A DNA stretch of 64,000 nt from Alphaproteobacteria bacterium (GTDB taxonomy: Bacteria > Pseudomonadota > Alphaproteobacteria > Caulobacterales > Maricaulaceae), in the NCBI GenBank assembly GCA_024742735.1, contig JANSXV010000001.1, forward strand, positions 496,001 through 560,000, given 5' to 3'. Positions 55,331-64,000 of this stretch are shown here, in pieces (position 1 is the first letter of the stretch; every line of letters begins with the position of its first letter). The position numbers were made by a program, and so were the translations under genes. A model generated the notes under the pieces. The model saw only the letters and a program-made list of their open reading frames with translations, was not told the DNA's origin and ran no database searches.

Positions 55331-55960
55331 TCAGGCGACCATGAAGGCCAGCACAGGATAGCTGATCGCATTGCCGAAGCCATGGATCAGCCAGCCTGGG
55401 GCGATCGAGCCGTTGCCAAGCCTCTCATTGGCGAATCCCATGACCCAGCCGGCCATGCCGGGCACGAGCAGGACCAGCGCGCCCAGCGTCCAGGTGAACT
55501 CCGACCCGCCGGGAATGAGGAAGATCGCCAGATGGATCGCGCCGAAGACCAAGGCCTGCGCGGTGTTGCCGATCCAGAACCCGAAGGCGTTGATCAGGCG
55601 TTTTCCGATCAGGCCGCGAAACACGATTTCTTCGGCCAGGCCGGTCTTTATCAGCGCCAGAATGGCGATGAGCACGAGGGTCTCGATCGAAAACCCGTTC
55701 TCGCGCACGGTTCCCGCCACCGTGCCCTCGCCGGCCGCCAGCTCGGTGAACGCGGGCAGGAAGTACACGGCGATCGTGACCACCTGCCATACCGCGCACA
55801 GAGCCAAAGCCCAGACCATCGATGTGGCCGTGGGCGCGATCAGGCCGATCCACTGACGGAACCCGCTGCGCTTTCGCGCGAAGATCAGCCAGGGCAGCCA
55901 GGCGATCAGCAGCGCGACCGCCAGCTGGATGAGCGCATTGATCAAGGCGGAGATGAGCAT
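55331..55960 (-). CDS. CPBP-family intramembrane metalloprotease
   Basis: A 209-residue membrane protein with about seven helices. CPBP/Abi motifs: EEIVFRGLIGKRL (motif 1, EExxxRG) and FGAIHLAIFL (motif 2, FxxxH), then the later conserved segment LANPM-like MGFANERLGNGSIAPGWLIHGFGNAI with the third motif's His. Members cleave or bind membrane substrates, and some give bacteriocin self-immunity. It is divergent from a marR gene, with two operators between. No bacteriocin gene is nearby. Confidence 0.85.
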   Translation of the reverse strand: MLISALINALIQLAVALLIAWLPWLIFARKRSGFRQWIGLIAPTATSMVWALALCAVWQVVTIAVYFLPAFTELAAGEGTVAGTVRENGFSIETLVLIAILALIKTGLAEEIVFRGLIGKRLINAFGFWIGNTAQALVFGAIHLAIFLIPGGSEFTWTLGALVLLVPGMAGWVMGFANERLGNGSIAPGWLIHGFGNAISYPVLAFMVA

Positions 55961-55974
55961 GGGCGAGGCCTTTC

Positions 55975-56018
55975 TCTTGATATAAAGATATTGGCCGAGG
56001 ATTATCTTGATGGCAAGA
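55975..56018. promoter_or_regulatory. Twin MarR-type operators and promoter between CPBP gene and marR
   Basis: Operator 1 is TCTTGATATAAAGA (55975-55988) and operator 2 is TCTTGATGGCAAGA (56005-56018). Both fit TCTT(g)-N-AAGA dyads and their centres are exactly 30 bp apart, so they lie on the same DNA face. A plus-strand promoter, TTGATA (55977-55982), 17 bases, GATTAT (56000-56005), has its -35 inside operator 1 and its -10 touching operator 2. Autorepression with control of both genes is inferred. Confidence 0.6.
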
Positions 56019-56026
56019 GACCGTCC

Positions 56027-56551
56027 ATGACAAAATCAGACACTGAGCCCGCCCGCCCAGACCTCGTCGATGAGGTCGTCCGGCGTTTCAGCCGCGAGCG
56101 GCCCGATATCGACCCGGTCCTGCTGGAGACGGTGAGCCGCCTGATCGTGGCCGGACGGCGCATGCAGGCGCGCGGGGCGCGCATCGTGGAGGCCATGGGC
56201 GGGCACTTCACCGATTACGACGTGCTGGGCATGCTGCGCACCGCCGGGCCGCCCCATGAGCTGACGCCGGCTGAATTGATGGAGCTGGTCATGATCAGCT
56301 CCGGCGCCATGACGGCCTGCCTGAACCGGCTGGAAAGCGCCGGTCTCGTCACACGGCGCGTGGACGAGAGCGACCGCCGCGTACGCCGGATCGCGCTGAC
56401 GCCCATGGGTCTAGAGCGGGCCGACCAGGCGCTGACCGAACGCTACGCTGACGCCGGCCGCATTCTGAGCACGTTCGACGCGAAAACGCTGCGTGATCTC
56501 AACGTGGTGCTACGGGCGATCGCGGGCCGGGCGGCGTCAGACGACGCCTAG
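56027..56551 (+). CDS. MarR-family transcriptional regulator
   Basis: A 174-residue winged-helix regulator. The HTH is [31 protein letters not shown] and the wing is [20 protein letters not shown], the classic DxRxxxxxLT motif. Helical N- and C-termini form the dimer. MarR proteins usually sense small aromatic or hydrophobic ligands. ATG 56027 is chosen from the domain boundary and the promoter; the long upstream open frame runs antisense through the CPBP gene and is not coding. It probably binds the twin operators just upstream. Confidence 0.88.
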   Translation: MTKSDTEPARPDLVDEVVRRFSRERPDIDPVLLETVSRLIVAGRRMQARGARIVEAMGGHFTDYDVLGMLRTAGPPHELTPAELMELVMISSGAMTACLNRLESAGLVTRRVDESDRRVRRIALTPMGLERADQALTERYADAGRILSTFDAKTLRDLNVVLRAIAGRAASDDA

Positions 56552-57742
56552 ATCCTTGCCGACCTTGGTGAACGCCGCCACGGCTCGGTCGATCATCTCG
56601 GGCGTATGCGCTGCGCTCATCTGGGTGCGGATGCGCGCCGTGCCCTTGGGCACGACCGGATAGAAGAAGCCGATCACGTAGACGCCTTCCTCCATCAGCG
56701 CGTCAGCCATCTTCTGGCTCAGCGCCGCATCGCCCAGCATGACCGGAATGATCGGATGTTCGCCGGGCAGCAGCTCGAACCCGGCGTCGGTCATGCCGGT
56801 CCGGAAGCGCCGGGCGTTGTCGAAAAGCCGCGCGCGCAGGTCATCGCCCTGCTCCACCATGTCCAGCGCCTTCAGGGACGCCCCGGCGATGGCTGGAGCC
56901 AGGGAGTTGGAGAACAGGTAGGGGCGCGAGCGCTGACGGAGCATGTCGATCACAGGCTTCTTCGCCGCCGTGAACCCGCCCATGGCGCCGCCCAGCGCCT
57001 TGCCGAGCGTGCCGGTGATGATGTCGATCCGGCCCAGCACGCCGCAATGCTCCGGCGTGCCGCGGCCTTTCGCGCCCATGAAACCGTGGGCGTGACAGTC
57101 ATCAACCATGGTCAAAGCGTCATATTTTTCAGCGAGATCGGCGACAGACTTCAAGTCGGCGATATAGCCGTCCATGGAGAACACGCCGTCTGTGACGATC
57201 AGGATGGTGCGCGCGCCGTCGGCCCGCGCCTGCTTCAGCTGCGCCTCCAGATCATTCATGTCGGAATTGGCGTAGCGATAGCGCTTGGCCTTGCACAGAC
57301 GCACGCCGTCGATGATCGAGGCGTGGTTCAGAGCGTCGGAGATGATGGCGTCCTCCGGCCCCAGAAGCGGCTCGAACACGCCCCCATTGGCGTCGAAGGC
57401 GGCTGCGTAGAGGATCGCGTCCTCCTGGCCGGTGAAAGCCGCGATGCGCGCCTCCAGCTCCTTGTGCACGTCCTGGGCCCCGCAGATGAAGCGCACCGAG
57501 GCGACGCCGTATCCGTACCGGTCCAGCGCGGTCTTCGCCGCGTCGATCAGCTCGGGCCGGTTGGCGAGGCCCAGATAATTGTTGGCGCAGAAATTCAGGA
57601 CATTGCGCTCCGCGCCGTCTGTTCCGCGCACATCAATCTCGGAGAATTGCTGCGAGGTGATGGTCCGCTCGCGCTTGTACAGCCCCTCCGCCTCGATCTC
57701 TTCAAGAGTTTCGGTCATGCGATTGTAGAAGGTCTGGGACAT
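56537..57742 (-). CDS. kbl: Glycine C-acetyltransferase (2-amino-3-ketobutyrate CoA ligase)
   Basis: A 401-residue PLP enzyme of the alpha-oxoamine synthase family that splits 2-amino-3-ketobutyrate with CoA to glycine and acetyl-CoA, completing the Tdh route. [16 protein letters not shown] is the conserved start, [19 protein letters not shown] the PLP-Asp region, and [16 protein letters not shown] carries the Schiff-base Lys. ATG 57742 (MSQTFYNRM) is the family start; the longer frame runs into the ThDP gene. It follows that gene by 55 bp and overlaps the end of marR tail to tail. Confidence 0.94.
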   Translation of the reverse strand: MSQTFYNRMTETLEEIEAEGLYKRERTITSQQFSEIDVRGTDGAERNVLNFCANNYLGLANRPELIDAAKTALDRYGYGVASVRFICGAQDVHKELEARIAAFTGQEDAILYAAAFDANGGVFEPLLGPEDAIISDALNHASIIDGVRLCKAKRYRYANSDMNDLEAQLKQARADGARTILIVTDGVFSMDGYIADLKSVADLAEKYDALTMVDDCHAHGFMGAKGRGTPEHCGVLGRIDIITGTLGKALGGAMGGFTAAKKPVIDMLRQRSRPYLFSNSLAPAIAGASLKALDMVEQGDDLRARLFDNARRFRTGMTDAGFELLPGEHPIIPVMLGDAALSQKMADALMEEGVYVIGFFYPVVPKGTARIRTQMSAAHTPEMIDRAVAAFTKVGKDLGVV

Positions 57743-57797
57743 GGAAAGGCTCCGGTTACTGGCTGTACGGGCGGAGATAGCGCGGATCGCCCGGCGT

Positions 57798-59441
57798 CTA
57801 AACCGCCATACGCTTTCCCGGCGCAATGTCGGCCAGGCTCTGCTTGACGTGAATGACCGCCGGGCGGCCGACATTCAGCGCGGCGTCCAGCGCGGGCATG
57901 AAATCTTCCGTTCGATCCACAAAAAATCCCGCAGCGCCAAAGCTTTCCGCCATCCTCTTGAAGTCTGGATTTGAAAGCTGCGTCCCGCTCACCCGGCCAG
58001 GATAGGCGCGCTCCTGGTGCATGCGGATCGTGCCGTAAGCCCCATTGTCGAACACCGCGACGACGATGTTGGCCCGATGCTGCACAGCGGTCGCCAGTTC
58101 CGGCAGGCTCATGAGGAAGTCCCCGTCTCCGGCCGCGCAGATCACCGGACGATCGGGATGGTGCAGTTTTGCGGCGATAGCCGCCGGCAGGCCATAGCCC
58201 ATGGCGCCGGAGGTGGGAGCGAGCTGGCTGGGATAGCACCGATGCTGGTGGAAGCGATGCAGCCAGGCGGCGAAATTGCCGGCCCCGTTGGTCAGGATCG
58301 CCGTGTCGCCGTAACGCTCCGCCACCTCAGACCAGATCTGAGACGGGTTCACGGCGCCGGAGACCTCGACCGGCGTGCTCCAGGCCTCGTACGCGACCCG
58401 GCGTTCGGCGACCCAGCTTTTCCGGGACGCCGCGCGCGACGGTGTTGCTGCAGCTGCGATGGCGGACATGGCCGAACCCGCAATCGCCGTTACGGCCAGG
58501 TGCGGGCGATAGACCCGGCCCAGCTCTTCGCCGCCGGAATGGATGTGGATCAGCCGGTCTGCGATCCCGTCCGGCGTGTCGAACAGGTCGTAGCTCTGGG
58601 TGGTCATTTCCCCCAGGCGCGGACCGATCGCCAGGATCAGGTCGGACTCGCGAAGCGCGGCCACCAGGGCCGGGTTCGCGCCGATGCCCGCCTCGCCGGC
58701 GTAATGGGAATGGTGATTTTCAATCAGATGCTTGGCGCGAAAACTTGTCACGACAGGGCAGGACGCCGCCTCCGCGAACGCCGCGATATCAGCCCGGCTC
58801 GCCGCATCCCAGCCCGGCCCGCCGACCAGCAGGATCGGACGCTCCGCACCGTCGACCGCCTCGGCGATCTCGGCGGCGGTTCCGGCTGAAAGTTCGCAGC
58901 GCGCCGCCTGAAGCGTGCGCGCGGCTGGCGCTTCGGCCACTTCGGTCAGCATGTCTTCGGGCAGCCCCACCACGACAGGCCCCGGACGACCGTTCATGGC
59001 CAGCGCATAGGCGCGCATGATCTGCTCAGGAACACGCGCCGGATCGCGGATTTCGAACGCCGCCTTGGCGATCCCTGCAAAGGCGTGGGCGTAATCAAGC
59101 TCCTGAAACGCCTCGCGCCCCTCATCCTCCCGGCGGACCTGGCCGACCAGGAGCAGCATGGGCGTGGAATCCTGCTGGGCGGTATGGACGCCCACCGCCG
59201 CCTGCGTGGCGCCCGGCCCCCGGGTGACGAAGCACACCCCGGGACGGCCTGTCAGCTTGCCATGGGCTTCGGCCATGTTCGCTGCGCCCGCCTCGTGGCG
59301 GCACTGAATGAAGGGGATATCCACTTCAACCAATGCATCAAGTGCAGCGAGGTAACTTTCTCCAGGAACACCAAAAATGCGTTCCACGCCATTGGCTGAC
59401 AGAGCGTCGATCAGATGCTGGGCGCCGGTGCGGGCTGGCAT
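57798..59441 (-). CDS. ThDP-dependent enzyme, acetolactate-synthase-like
   Basis: A 547-residue ThDP enzyme of the IlvB/POX group. The N-terminal PYR domain has the catalytic Glu50 in [16 protein letters not shown]. The central domain (about 190-320) is followed by the PP domain with [16 protein letters not shown] and the metal Asn in FDNGAYGT. No small regulatory subunit is nearby, so it is probably not the housekeeping IlvB; a catabolic acetolactate synthase or 2-oxoacid decarboxylase are options. It has GGGGAG before its ATG, and kbl follows on the same strand. Confidence 0.85.
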   Translation of the reverse strand: MPARTGAQHLIDALSANGVERIFGVPGESYLAALDALVEVDIPFIQCRHEAGAANMAEAHGKLTGRPGVCFVTRGPGATQAAVGVHTAQQDSTPMLLLVGQVRREDEGREAFQELDYAHAFAGIAKAAFEIRDPARVPEQIMRAYALAMNGRPGPVVVGLPEDMLTEVAEAPAARTLQAARCELSAGTAAEIAEAVDGAERPILLVGGPGWDAASRADIAAFAEAASCPVVTSFRAKHLIENHHSHYAGEAGIGANPALVAALRESDLILAIGPRLGEMTTQSYDLFDTPDGIADRLIHIHSGGEELGRVYRPHLAVTAIAGSAMSAIAAAATPSRAASRKSWVAERRVAYEAWSTPVEVSGAVNPSQIWSEVAERYGDTAILTNGAGNFAAWLHRFHQHRCYPSQLAPTSGAMGYGLPAAIAAKLHHPDRPVICAAGDGDFLMSLPELATAVQHRANIVVAVFDNGAYGTIRMHQERAYPGRVSGTQLSNPDFKRMAESFGAAGFFVDRTEDFMPALDAALNVGRPAVIHVKQSLADIAPGKRMAV

Positions 59442-59507
59442 GGCGGCTGTCTCCCCGAAAGCAGGCCTACGCGTCGAGCTACCCCGCTTTCAGGGGCCGC
59501 GGCAAGC

Positions 59508-61514
59508 TCAGCCGCTGATGCGAACGCCCAGGGAGATGCTTCGCGGCTCGCCGGGAAAGTAGCGATAGCCGCCGAAGGCGAAGTCGGCCCGCTCGGCGTA
59601 GCGAACATCGAACGCATTGCGGATCGCGGTGAAGACCGAGACCTGACGGGTCAGCTTATAGCGCGCCCGCAGATTGGTGACGTCATGGCCTGCATAGGGC
59701 GCGGTGTTGCCCGCGTCAGCGAAGTACTCGCCCACATGCACCCATTCCGCCTCCAGCTCCAGCGCATCGACCGGCGTCCAGAGCAGCTGGGCGGTCCAAA
59801 GCCATTCCGGCGCGGTGTCGAGGCGCGCGCCGTCGACGATCGCTTCCGAGCTGCGGCTGACCTGACGGTCGAAGGCGTATTCATGGATAGCCCAGCTGCC
59901 GGAGGCGGAGGCGGTCAGGCTGTCGGTCAGGGCGAGCGAACCGGCGAACTCGACGCCGTGGTGCCGGGTTTGACCGTCAGTCACGTTGAAGCCGTCCGCG
60001 TCTCGGAAGAACACGTTGCGCTTCTCCATGGCGAACACGGTCACCTCTGTCTCAAAGCGGCCGGAGTTGACCCGGACACCGGCTTCGACCGTGTCGAGCT
60101 CTTCCGGTTCGATACCTTCGATGACCTGACCGGGCTGCAGGCGGTAGAGTTCGTCGGCCTGGGGCGCCCTCACCCCGCGCGCGGCCCGCGCGTAGAGTTG
60201 AGTGGCGTCGGTGATCTGCCAGGTCAGCCCGAGATTGGGCGTGACCGTCGTAAAGTCGTCGGTACGATCGGACGGACGCAGATAGCGGCCCGTCGCACCG
60301 GCTGGTGCAGCGGTGTCGTAGTCATACCGCGTGGTCTCGACCCGGAGCCCGCCTTCCAGGGTCACGCCCGCAGTCAGCTCATGACGGCCTTGTGCGAAGC
60401 CAGCCAGAACCGCCGCGTCGGCAGTATAGTCGTAATGGAGCCCCTGCACGAACGGACCGAGAGTCGGACGCTCCTGAAACTCATAGAGAAAGCCCTGTGT
60501 CAGATCGGCGTCGACCCCGGCGGCCAGCCGTGTCGCCTCGCCCTCCCAGACCAGCGCCGACTGCAGGCCGAGGCTGTCATGGCCGGTGCGCTCCAGCGCT
60601 TCGGACGGCAGGAAGTGCAGGCGGAAGTCCATGGTATTGCTACGCCCATAGCCCACCAACTCCAGTCGCGCCTGATCGGTGAGTCCATAGGTCAGATGAA
60701 GGCTCGCCCGGGCGGCGCGCACATTGCGGAACGCTTCAGGGTCTGCGTTGAGGCGGGACAACGCCTCGTCCTCATAGGCCCTGAAGCCGTTCACGAAGGT
60801 CGCGGTCTCCTGATCGATATCGATCAGAGCCGCGCGCAGCGACCAGTCCGTGGCGCCCACCCGGCCGTCGGCCCGCGCCAGAAAGGACGAGCGCAGGAGC
60901 GACGCGTCCTCACGCCAGCCGTCTTCGCGGCGGACTGACAGCCCGGCATAGCCTGCGCCGAAACCCGTCTCGCCGCCTGTGTACGCCTCCAGCCGGGACC
61001 GGCCGAAAGACCCGGCTTCCAGCGTCACCGCGCGTCCAGCCTCGGCCGGCTCCGGCGTGATCACATTGACCAGCCCGTGCAGGGCGTTGGACCCATAGGC
61101 GGCGCCGCCCGGTCCGCGGATCACTTCCAGGCGCGCAGCGAGCGCATCGCTGGCTTCCATCAGGCCGTTGATGTTGGCGAAGCCCGGCGCGCGCAAGGCG
61201 ATCCCGTCCTGCAGATAGAGAAAGCTTCCTGCCCCCGCCCCGCCGGTCAGGACCGCCGAGCGAACGGCGGTGAGATGTTCGACCCCGTTTCCGCGGTGGA
61301 TGAACACGCCGGGCAGCCGGTTCAGCGCCTCGGCTGCATGGTGCGCGCCGATACGCTCCAGCGCCGCCTCGTCCAGCACCGCGACGGGAACGGCGCTCTC
61401 ACCCTGGGGCTCAGTCAGGCGCGAGGCGGTCACGACGATGACATCGCCGGATTGCGATTCCTGAGACCAGGCCGGAGCGGCGATCAGCAGGCAAGCCAGG
61501 ACGGTGCGAAACAC
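59508..61514 (-). CDS. TonB-dependent outer-membrane receptor
   Basis: About 668 residues. Signal peptide (FRTVLACLLIAAPAWSQ), TonB box-like DVIVVTASRL, plug domain (LNRLPGVFIHRGNG, LEVIRGPGGAAYGSNALHGLVNVIT), then a 22-stranded barrel ending ISLGVRISG without a C-terminal Phe. It takes up an unknown ligand, perhaps iron, cobalamin or an oligomer. The start is chosen as GTG at 61514 because GGAG lies seven bases upstream (61522-61525); an ATG at 61547 adds 11 residues. I looked for a cobalamin riboswitch upstream and saw none. Divergent from an M14 peptidase. Confidence 0.88.
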   Translation of the reverse strand: MFRTVLACLLIAAPAWSQESQSGDVIVVTASRLTEPQGESAVPVAVLDEAALERIGAHHAAEALNRLPGVFIHRGNGVEHLTAVRSAVLTGGAGAGSFLYLQDGIALRAPGFANINGLMEASDALAARLEVIRGPGGAAYGSNALHGLVNVITPEPAEAGRAVTLEAGSFGRSRLEAYTGGETGFGAGYAGLSVRREDGWREDASLLRSSFLARADGRVGATDWSLRAALIDIDQETATFVNGFRAYEDEALSRLNADPEAFRNVRAARASLHLTYGLTDQARLELVGYGRSNTMDFRLHFLPSEALERTGHDSLGLQSALVWEGEATRLAAGVDADLTQGFLYEFQERPTLGPFVQGLHYDYTADAAVLAGFAQGRHELTAGVTLEGGLRVETTRYDYDTAAPAGATGRYLRPSDRTDDFTTVTPNLGLTWQITDATQLYARAARGVRAPQADELYRLQPGQVIEGIEPEELDTVEAGVRVNSGRFETEVTVFAMEKRNVFFRDADGFNVTDGQTRHHGVEFAGSLALTDSLTASASGSWAIHEYAFDRQVSRSSEAIVDGARLDTAPEWLWTAQLLWTPVDALELEAEWVHVGEYFADAGNTAPYAGHDVTNLRARYKLTRQVSVFTAIRNAFDVRYAERADFAFGGYRYFPGEPRSISLGVRISG

Positions 61515-61581
61515 AACAGATCTCCAAAGGCGGTTCGCAGGGCACATAAGCCTTCTGTCGCGAAAACAAAGTGCTGCCTGC

Positions 61582-61609
61582 TTGACGGCCCCGGCCCCGC
61601 GCGTACGGT
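61582..61609 (+). promoter_or_regulatory. Candidate promoter of the M14 peptidase gene
   Basis: TTGACG (61582-61587), 16-base spacer, TACGGT (61604-61609), about 40 bases before the ATG. Confidence 0.35.
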
Positions 61610-61648
61610 CGCCGCATTCGCCAGACAATCCGGGAACTGATCACGCCC

Positions 61649-64000
61649 ATGCTGCACCGCTTCGCCGCCCTCATCGCCGCCGCCGTCCTTGTCTCCGCAC
61701 CAGCTCACGCCTACGAGCCGCAATCGGTGGAAACACTGCTTGATCAGGGCGTCAGCTACGACGCCGCGATCCCGAAGCCTGAAGACATCACGGGCTTTCA
61801 GATCGGCGAGATCATCTACACTCCTGAGATGCACACGGCCTATATCCGTGCGGTCGCTGCCGCGTCGGACCGGGTGAGCGTCGAGGAGATCGGCCGCAGC
61901 CATTTCGGACGACCGATCCTGCGGGTCACAACCACCTCCGCCGCCAATCAGGCACGCCTCGAGGATATCCGGCAGACGCAACTTGGCCTCAGCCGCGCCG
62001 GGGCCGGCGCACCTCCGGCCGATCATCCCGCCATCGTTCAACTGACCCATGGCGTTCATGGCTCTGAGGCGTCCGGCTATGACAGCGCCGCGCTCATTCT
62101 CTACTTCCTCGCCGCCGCCCAAGGGCCCGAGGTCGAGGCGCTGCTGGACGAAGTCGTGATCAACCAGATCGTGATGATCAACCCGGACGGCGCGAACCGG
62201 TTCGCGCAATGGACAAACCAGCATCGCGCGCGCGTTCCGGTCGCGGATTCCCAGCATCGCGAACATTTCAACGAATGGCCCTGGGGCCGGACCAATCACT
62301 ACTGGTTCGACATCAACCGCCAATGGCTCCCCGTAACCCAGCCCGAAGCTGTGGCGCTGGTCTCAGCCACCCATGACTGGCTGCCGAACATCGCCGCCGA
62401 CCTGCACGAGATGGGCAGCGATTCCACCTACTTTTTCTCTCCCGGTCCGCGTGGAGGCCTGCACCCGCTCCTGAGCCAGGACGCCTTTGATCTGAACATC
62501 GAGATGAACGCGTTTCTCGCCGAGCAACTCGACAGCGAAGGCGCGCTTTATGTGACCGAGGAAGTCTTTGATGACTTCTACCTGGGCTATGGCTCCAGCT
62601 ATCCCGGTCTTCTGGGCTCGGTGCCCTACCTGTTCGAGCAGAGCTCCACGCGGGGCATCCTGCGCGAGACCGAGTTCGGCGTGCTGCGCTATGACGACAA
62701 GGTCGGCCAGCAGGCCCGCGTCGGCCTGGCGCTGATCCGCGCCGGCCAGGCCCGCCGCAGCGACCTGCACGCACACATGCGCGCGTTCTTTAACGAAAGC
62801 CGGCGCATGGCCGGCGCTGATCCTCTGACCGGCTATGTCTTCACCTCCACCGACCGCGGACGCCTCGCGGACTTCCTGGAAATCCTGGACGTGCACCGGG
62901 TCGATGTCCGCACTCTGACGCAGGATCTGCGCGCTGACGGGCGGACCTACCCGGCCGGGGAGAGCTTCTTCGTGCCCATGGCCCAGGACCAGTACCGGAT
63001 CGTGCGCGGCCTGTTCGAAACCCGGATCATCGAGGACAAGTCGGAATTCTACGACGTCTCCGGCTGGACCCAGCCGCTGGCATGGGATCTCGACTATTCC
63101 GAAATCCGCTCCGGACTGTTCGGCTCCAGCGCGCCCTCCGCCGGGGCCTCCGAGTTTGACCGCGCCGCGCCGGATCCGGACCGGACCCCATACGTCTATG
63201 TGATGGAGTGGGACAGCTATTACGCGCCGCGCGCCCTGTATCGTCTGCTCGACGCCGGCGTGCGCGCCCGCGTCGTGCCCGATGAAACCGAGGTGGAAAC
63301 AACGCGCGGGACCGTCGAGCCGGGGCGCGGCGCCATCGTCGTGCCGGTCGCAGGGCAAGCGGTTTCGGCTGATGAAATCCATGCCCTGATGGTCCGCGCG
63401 GCGCGCGAGGACAGCGTTACAGTCCACGCAGCGACCACCGCGTTGACAGCGACAGGCTCTGATCTCGGCGGGTTCGCGCTGTCCAACATCGAGAAGCCGG
63501 AAATCCTGCTGGTCACGGGCCGGGACGTGGATTCCAACGGCGCCGGCGAGCTATGGCACATGCTTGATCACCAGCAGGCCATGCCCGTGACCATGATCGA
63601 CGGCAGCGAGCTGTCGCGCGCTGACCTGTCGCGCTACACCCACATCCTCCTGCCCCATGGCTGGTATTCCAGCGTGGATAGTGATGTCGCTGAATCGATG
63701 GGCGAATGGGTCCGCGACGGCGGCGTTCTGATCGGGGTGCGCGGCGGGGCGCGCTGGGCCATCAACAACGAGCTGAGCTCGGCCACCTGGCTGGACGACG
63801 ACAATGCCGACGGCGACGCCGAGCCGGCGTCCTATGAGACGATTTCGGCCTGGGATGCGGAAGTCTCCATTTCCGGCGCCCTGTTCGAAACTGAGATCGA
63901 CATCACCCACCCGCTCGGCTTCGGCTATCGCGATACGACACTGCCGACGCACCGCATCGGAACCGACGTCTTCGCTGGCTCCGACAATCCGTTCGCCCTT
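61649..64000 (+). CDS. M14-family zinc carboxypeptidase (3' end outside window)
   Basis: At least 784 residues, still open at the window end. Signal peptide (MLHRFAALIAAAVLVSAPAHA). Zinc ligands are His137 and Glu140 in THGVHGSEASGYD and His253 in ADLHEMGSDSTYFF; INPDGANRF and WFDINRQW are typical substrate-site segments. After the peptidase domain (about 60-390) comes a glutamine-amidotransferase-like region with EILLVTGRD and YTHILLPHGW, a layout found in large exported M14 proteins. It is divergent from a TonB receptor, which may import its products; that link is inferred. Confidence 0.88.
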   Translation, partial: MLHRFAALIAAAVLVSAPAHAYEPQSVETLLDQGVSYDAAIPKPEDITGFQIGEIIYTPEMHTAYIRAVAAASDRVSVEEIGRSHFGRPILRVTTTSAANQARLEDIRQTQLGLSRAGAGAPPADHPAIVQLTHGVHGSEASGYDSAALILYFLAAAQGPEVEALLDEVVINQIVMINPDGANRFAQWTNQHRARVPVADSQHREHFNEWPWGRTNHYWFDINRQWLPVTQPEAVALVSATHDWLPNIAADLHEMGSDSTYFFSPGPRGGLHPLLSQDAFDLNIEMNAFLAEQLDSEGALYVTEEVFDDFYLGYGSSYPGLLGSVPYLFEQSSTRGILRETEFGVLRYDDKVGQQARVGLALIRAGQARRSDLHAHMRAFFNESRRMAGADPLTGYVFTSTDRGRLADFLEILDVHRVDVRTLTQDLRADGRTYPAGESFFVPMAQDQYRIVRGLFETRIIEDKSEFYDVSGWTQPLAWDLDYSEIRSGLFGSSAPSAGASEFDRAAPDPDRTPYVYVMEWDSYYAPRALYRLLDAGVRARVVPDETEVETTRGTVEPGRGAIVVPVAGQAVSADEIHALMVRAAREDSVTVHAATTALTATGSDLGGFALSNIEKPEILLVTGRDVDSNGAGELWHMLDHQQAMPVTMIDGSELSRADLSRYTHILLPHGWYSSVDSDVAESMGEWVRDGGVLIGVRGGARWAINNELSSATWLDDDNADGDAEPASYETISAWDAEVSISGALFETEIDITHPLGFGYRDTTLPTHRIGTDVFAGSDNPFAL

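Noticed and set aside
55382-56026. Extended N-terminus of the MarR protein
   Set aside because: It runs antisense through the CPBP gene; the MarR domain, promoter and operators all place the start at 56027.
61515-61648. Possible cobalamin riboswitch before the TonB receptor
   Set aside because: Too short for the full fold, and no B12-box-like conserved core was seen.

Overview
This window is ordinary chromosomal DNA of a GC-rich alphaproteobacterium. The gene content points to the stalked or budding Caulobacterales/Maricaulales lineage (Oceanicaulis, Glycocaulis or Maricaulis type). The main clues are a holdfast-like polysaccharide cluster (hfsH, extra glycosyltransferase, hfsC-hfsB-hfsA, divergent hfsD), the alphaproteobacterial pyruvate dehydrogenase arrangement with a lipoyl domain fused to E1-beta, and a 14-gene nuo operon that runs on into birA, coaX, rnj, mce and a DUF1467 gene. 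I see no insertion sequence, prophage, CRISPR array, rRNA gene or replication origin. The species assignment is an inference from gene content.

Layout. 1-6.6 kb: holdfast-type polysaccharide genes. 6.6-12.3 kb: a Sel1 protein, an unknown two-TM protein, a 2-oxoglutarate oxygenase, a membrane protein plus XRE regulator pair with a candidate operator, an MscS channel and a cupin. 12.3-17.7 kb (minus strand): pdhA, MAPEG protein, pdhB, DUF5076, small membrane protein, pdhC, cupin, with ftsB downstream. 17.8-37.4 kb (minus strand): one long run, nuoA-B-C-D-[NTF2-like]-E-[61-aa TM]-F-[71-aa TM]-G-H-I-J-K-L-M-N-birA-coaX-rnj-mce-DUF1467, most junctions overlapping or separated by a few bases. 37.7-41.1 kb: macA-macB efflux genes. 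41.1-44.3 kb: tRNA-Asp, a CE15-like esterase, tRNA-Val and pheA preceded by an apparent leader-peptide attenuator. 44.3-50.9 kb: a cyclophilin lipoprotein, a pteridine-reductase-like SDR with folB, smpB-dapA, a lytic transglycosylase and a threonine/serine dehydratase. 51-64 kb: an acyl-CoA ligase, a small immunity-like membrane protein, SRPBCC and nitroreductase genes, tdh, a CPBP protease divergent from a MarR regulator, kbl, a ThDP enzyme, a TonB-dependent receptor and a truncated M14 peptidase.

The metabolic themes are central carbon and respiration (PDH feeding Complex I), threonine turnover (tdh, kbl, a dehydratase) and folate (folB plus SDR). The most interesting things are regulatory or architectural: (i) a short, apparently leaderless Phe-rich peptide ORF followed by mutually exclusive hairpins in front of pheA; (ii) two small autoregulatory-looking units (XRE and MarR) whose promoters are overlapped by paired operators; (iii) a two-cysteine upstream ORF abutting pdhA; (iv) a MacA adaptor with a Spy/CpxP-like LTxxQ insertion; and (v) three non-Nuo genes woven into the Complex I operon. 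Motif and promoter calls were made by eye and no database search was run.
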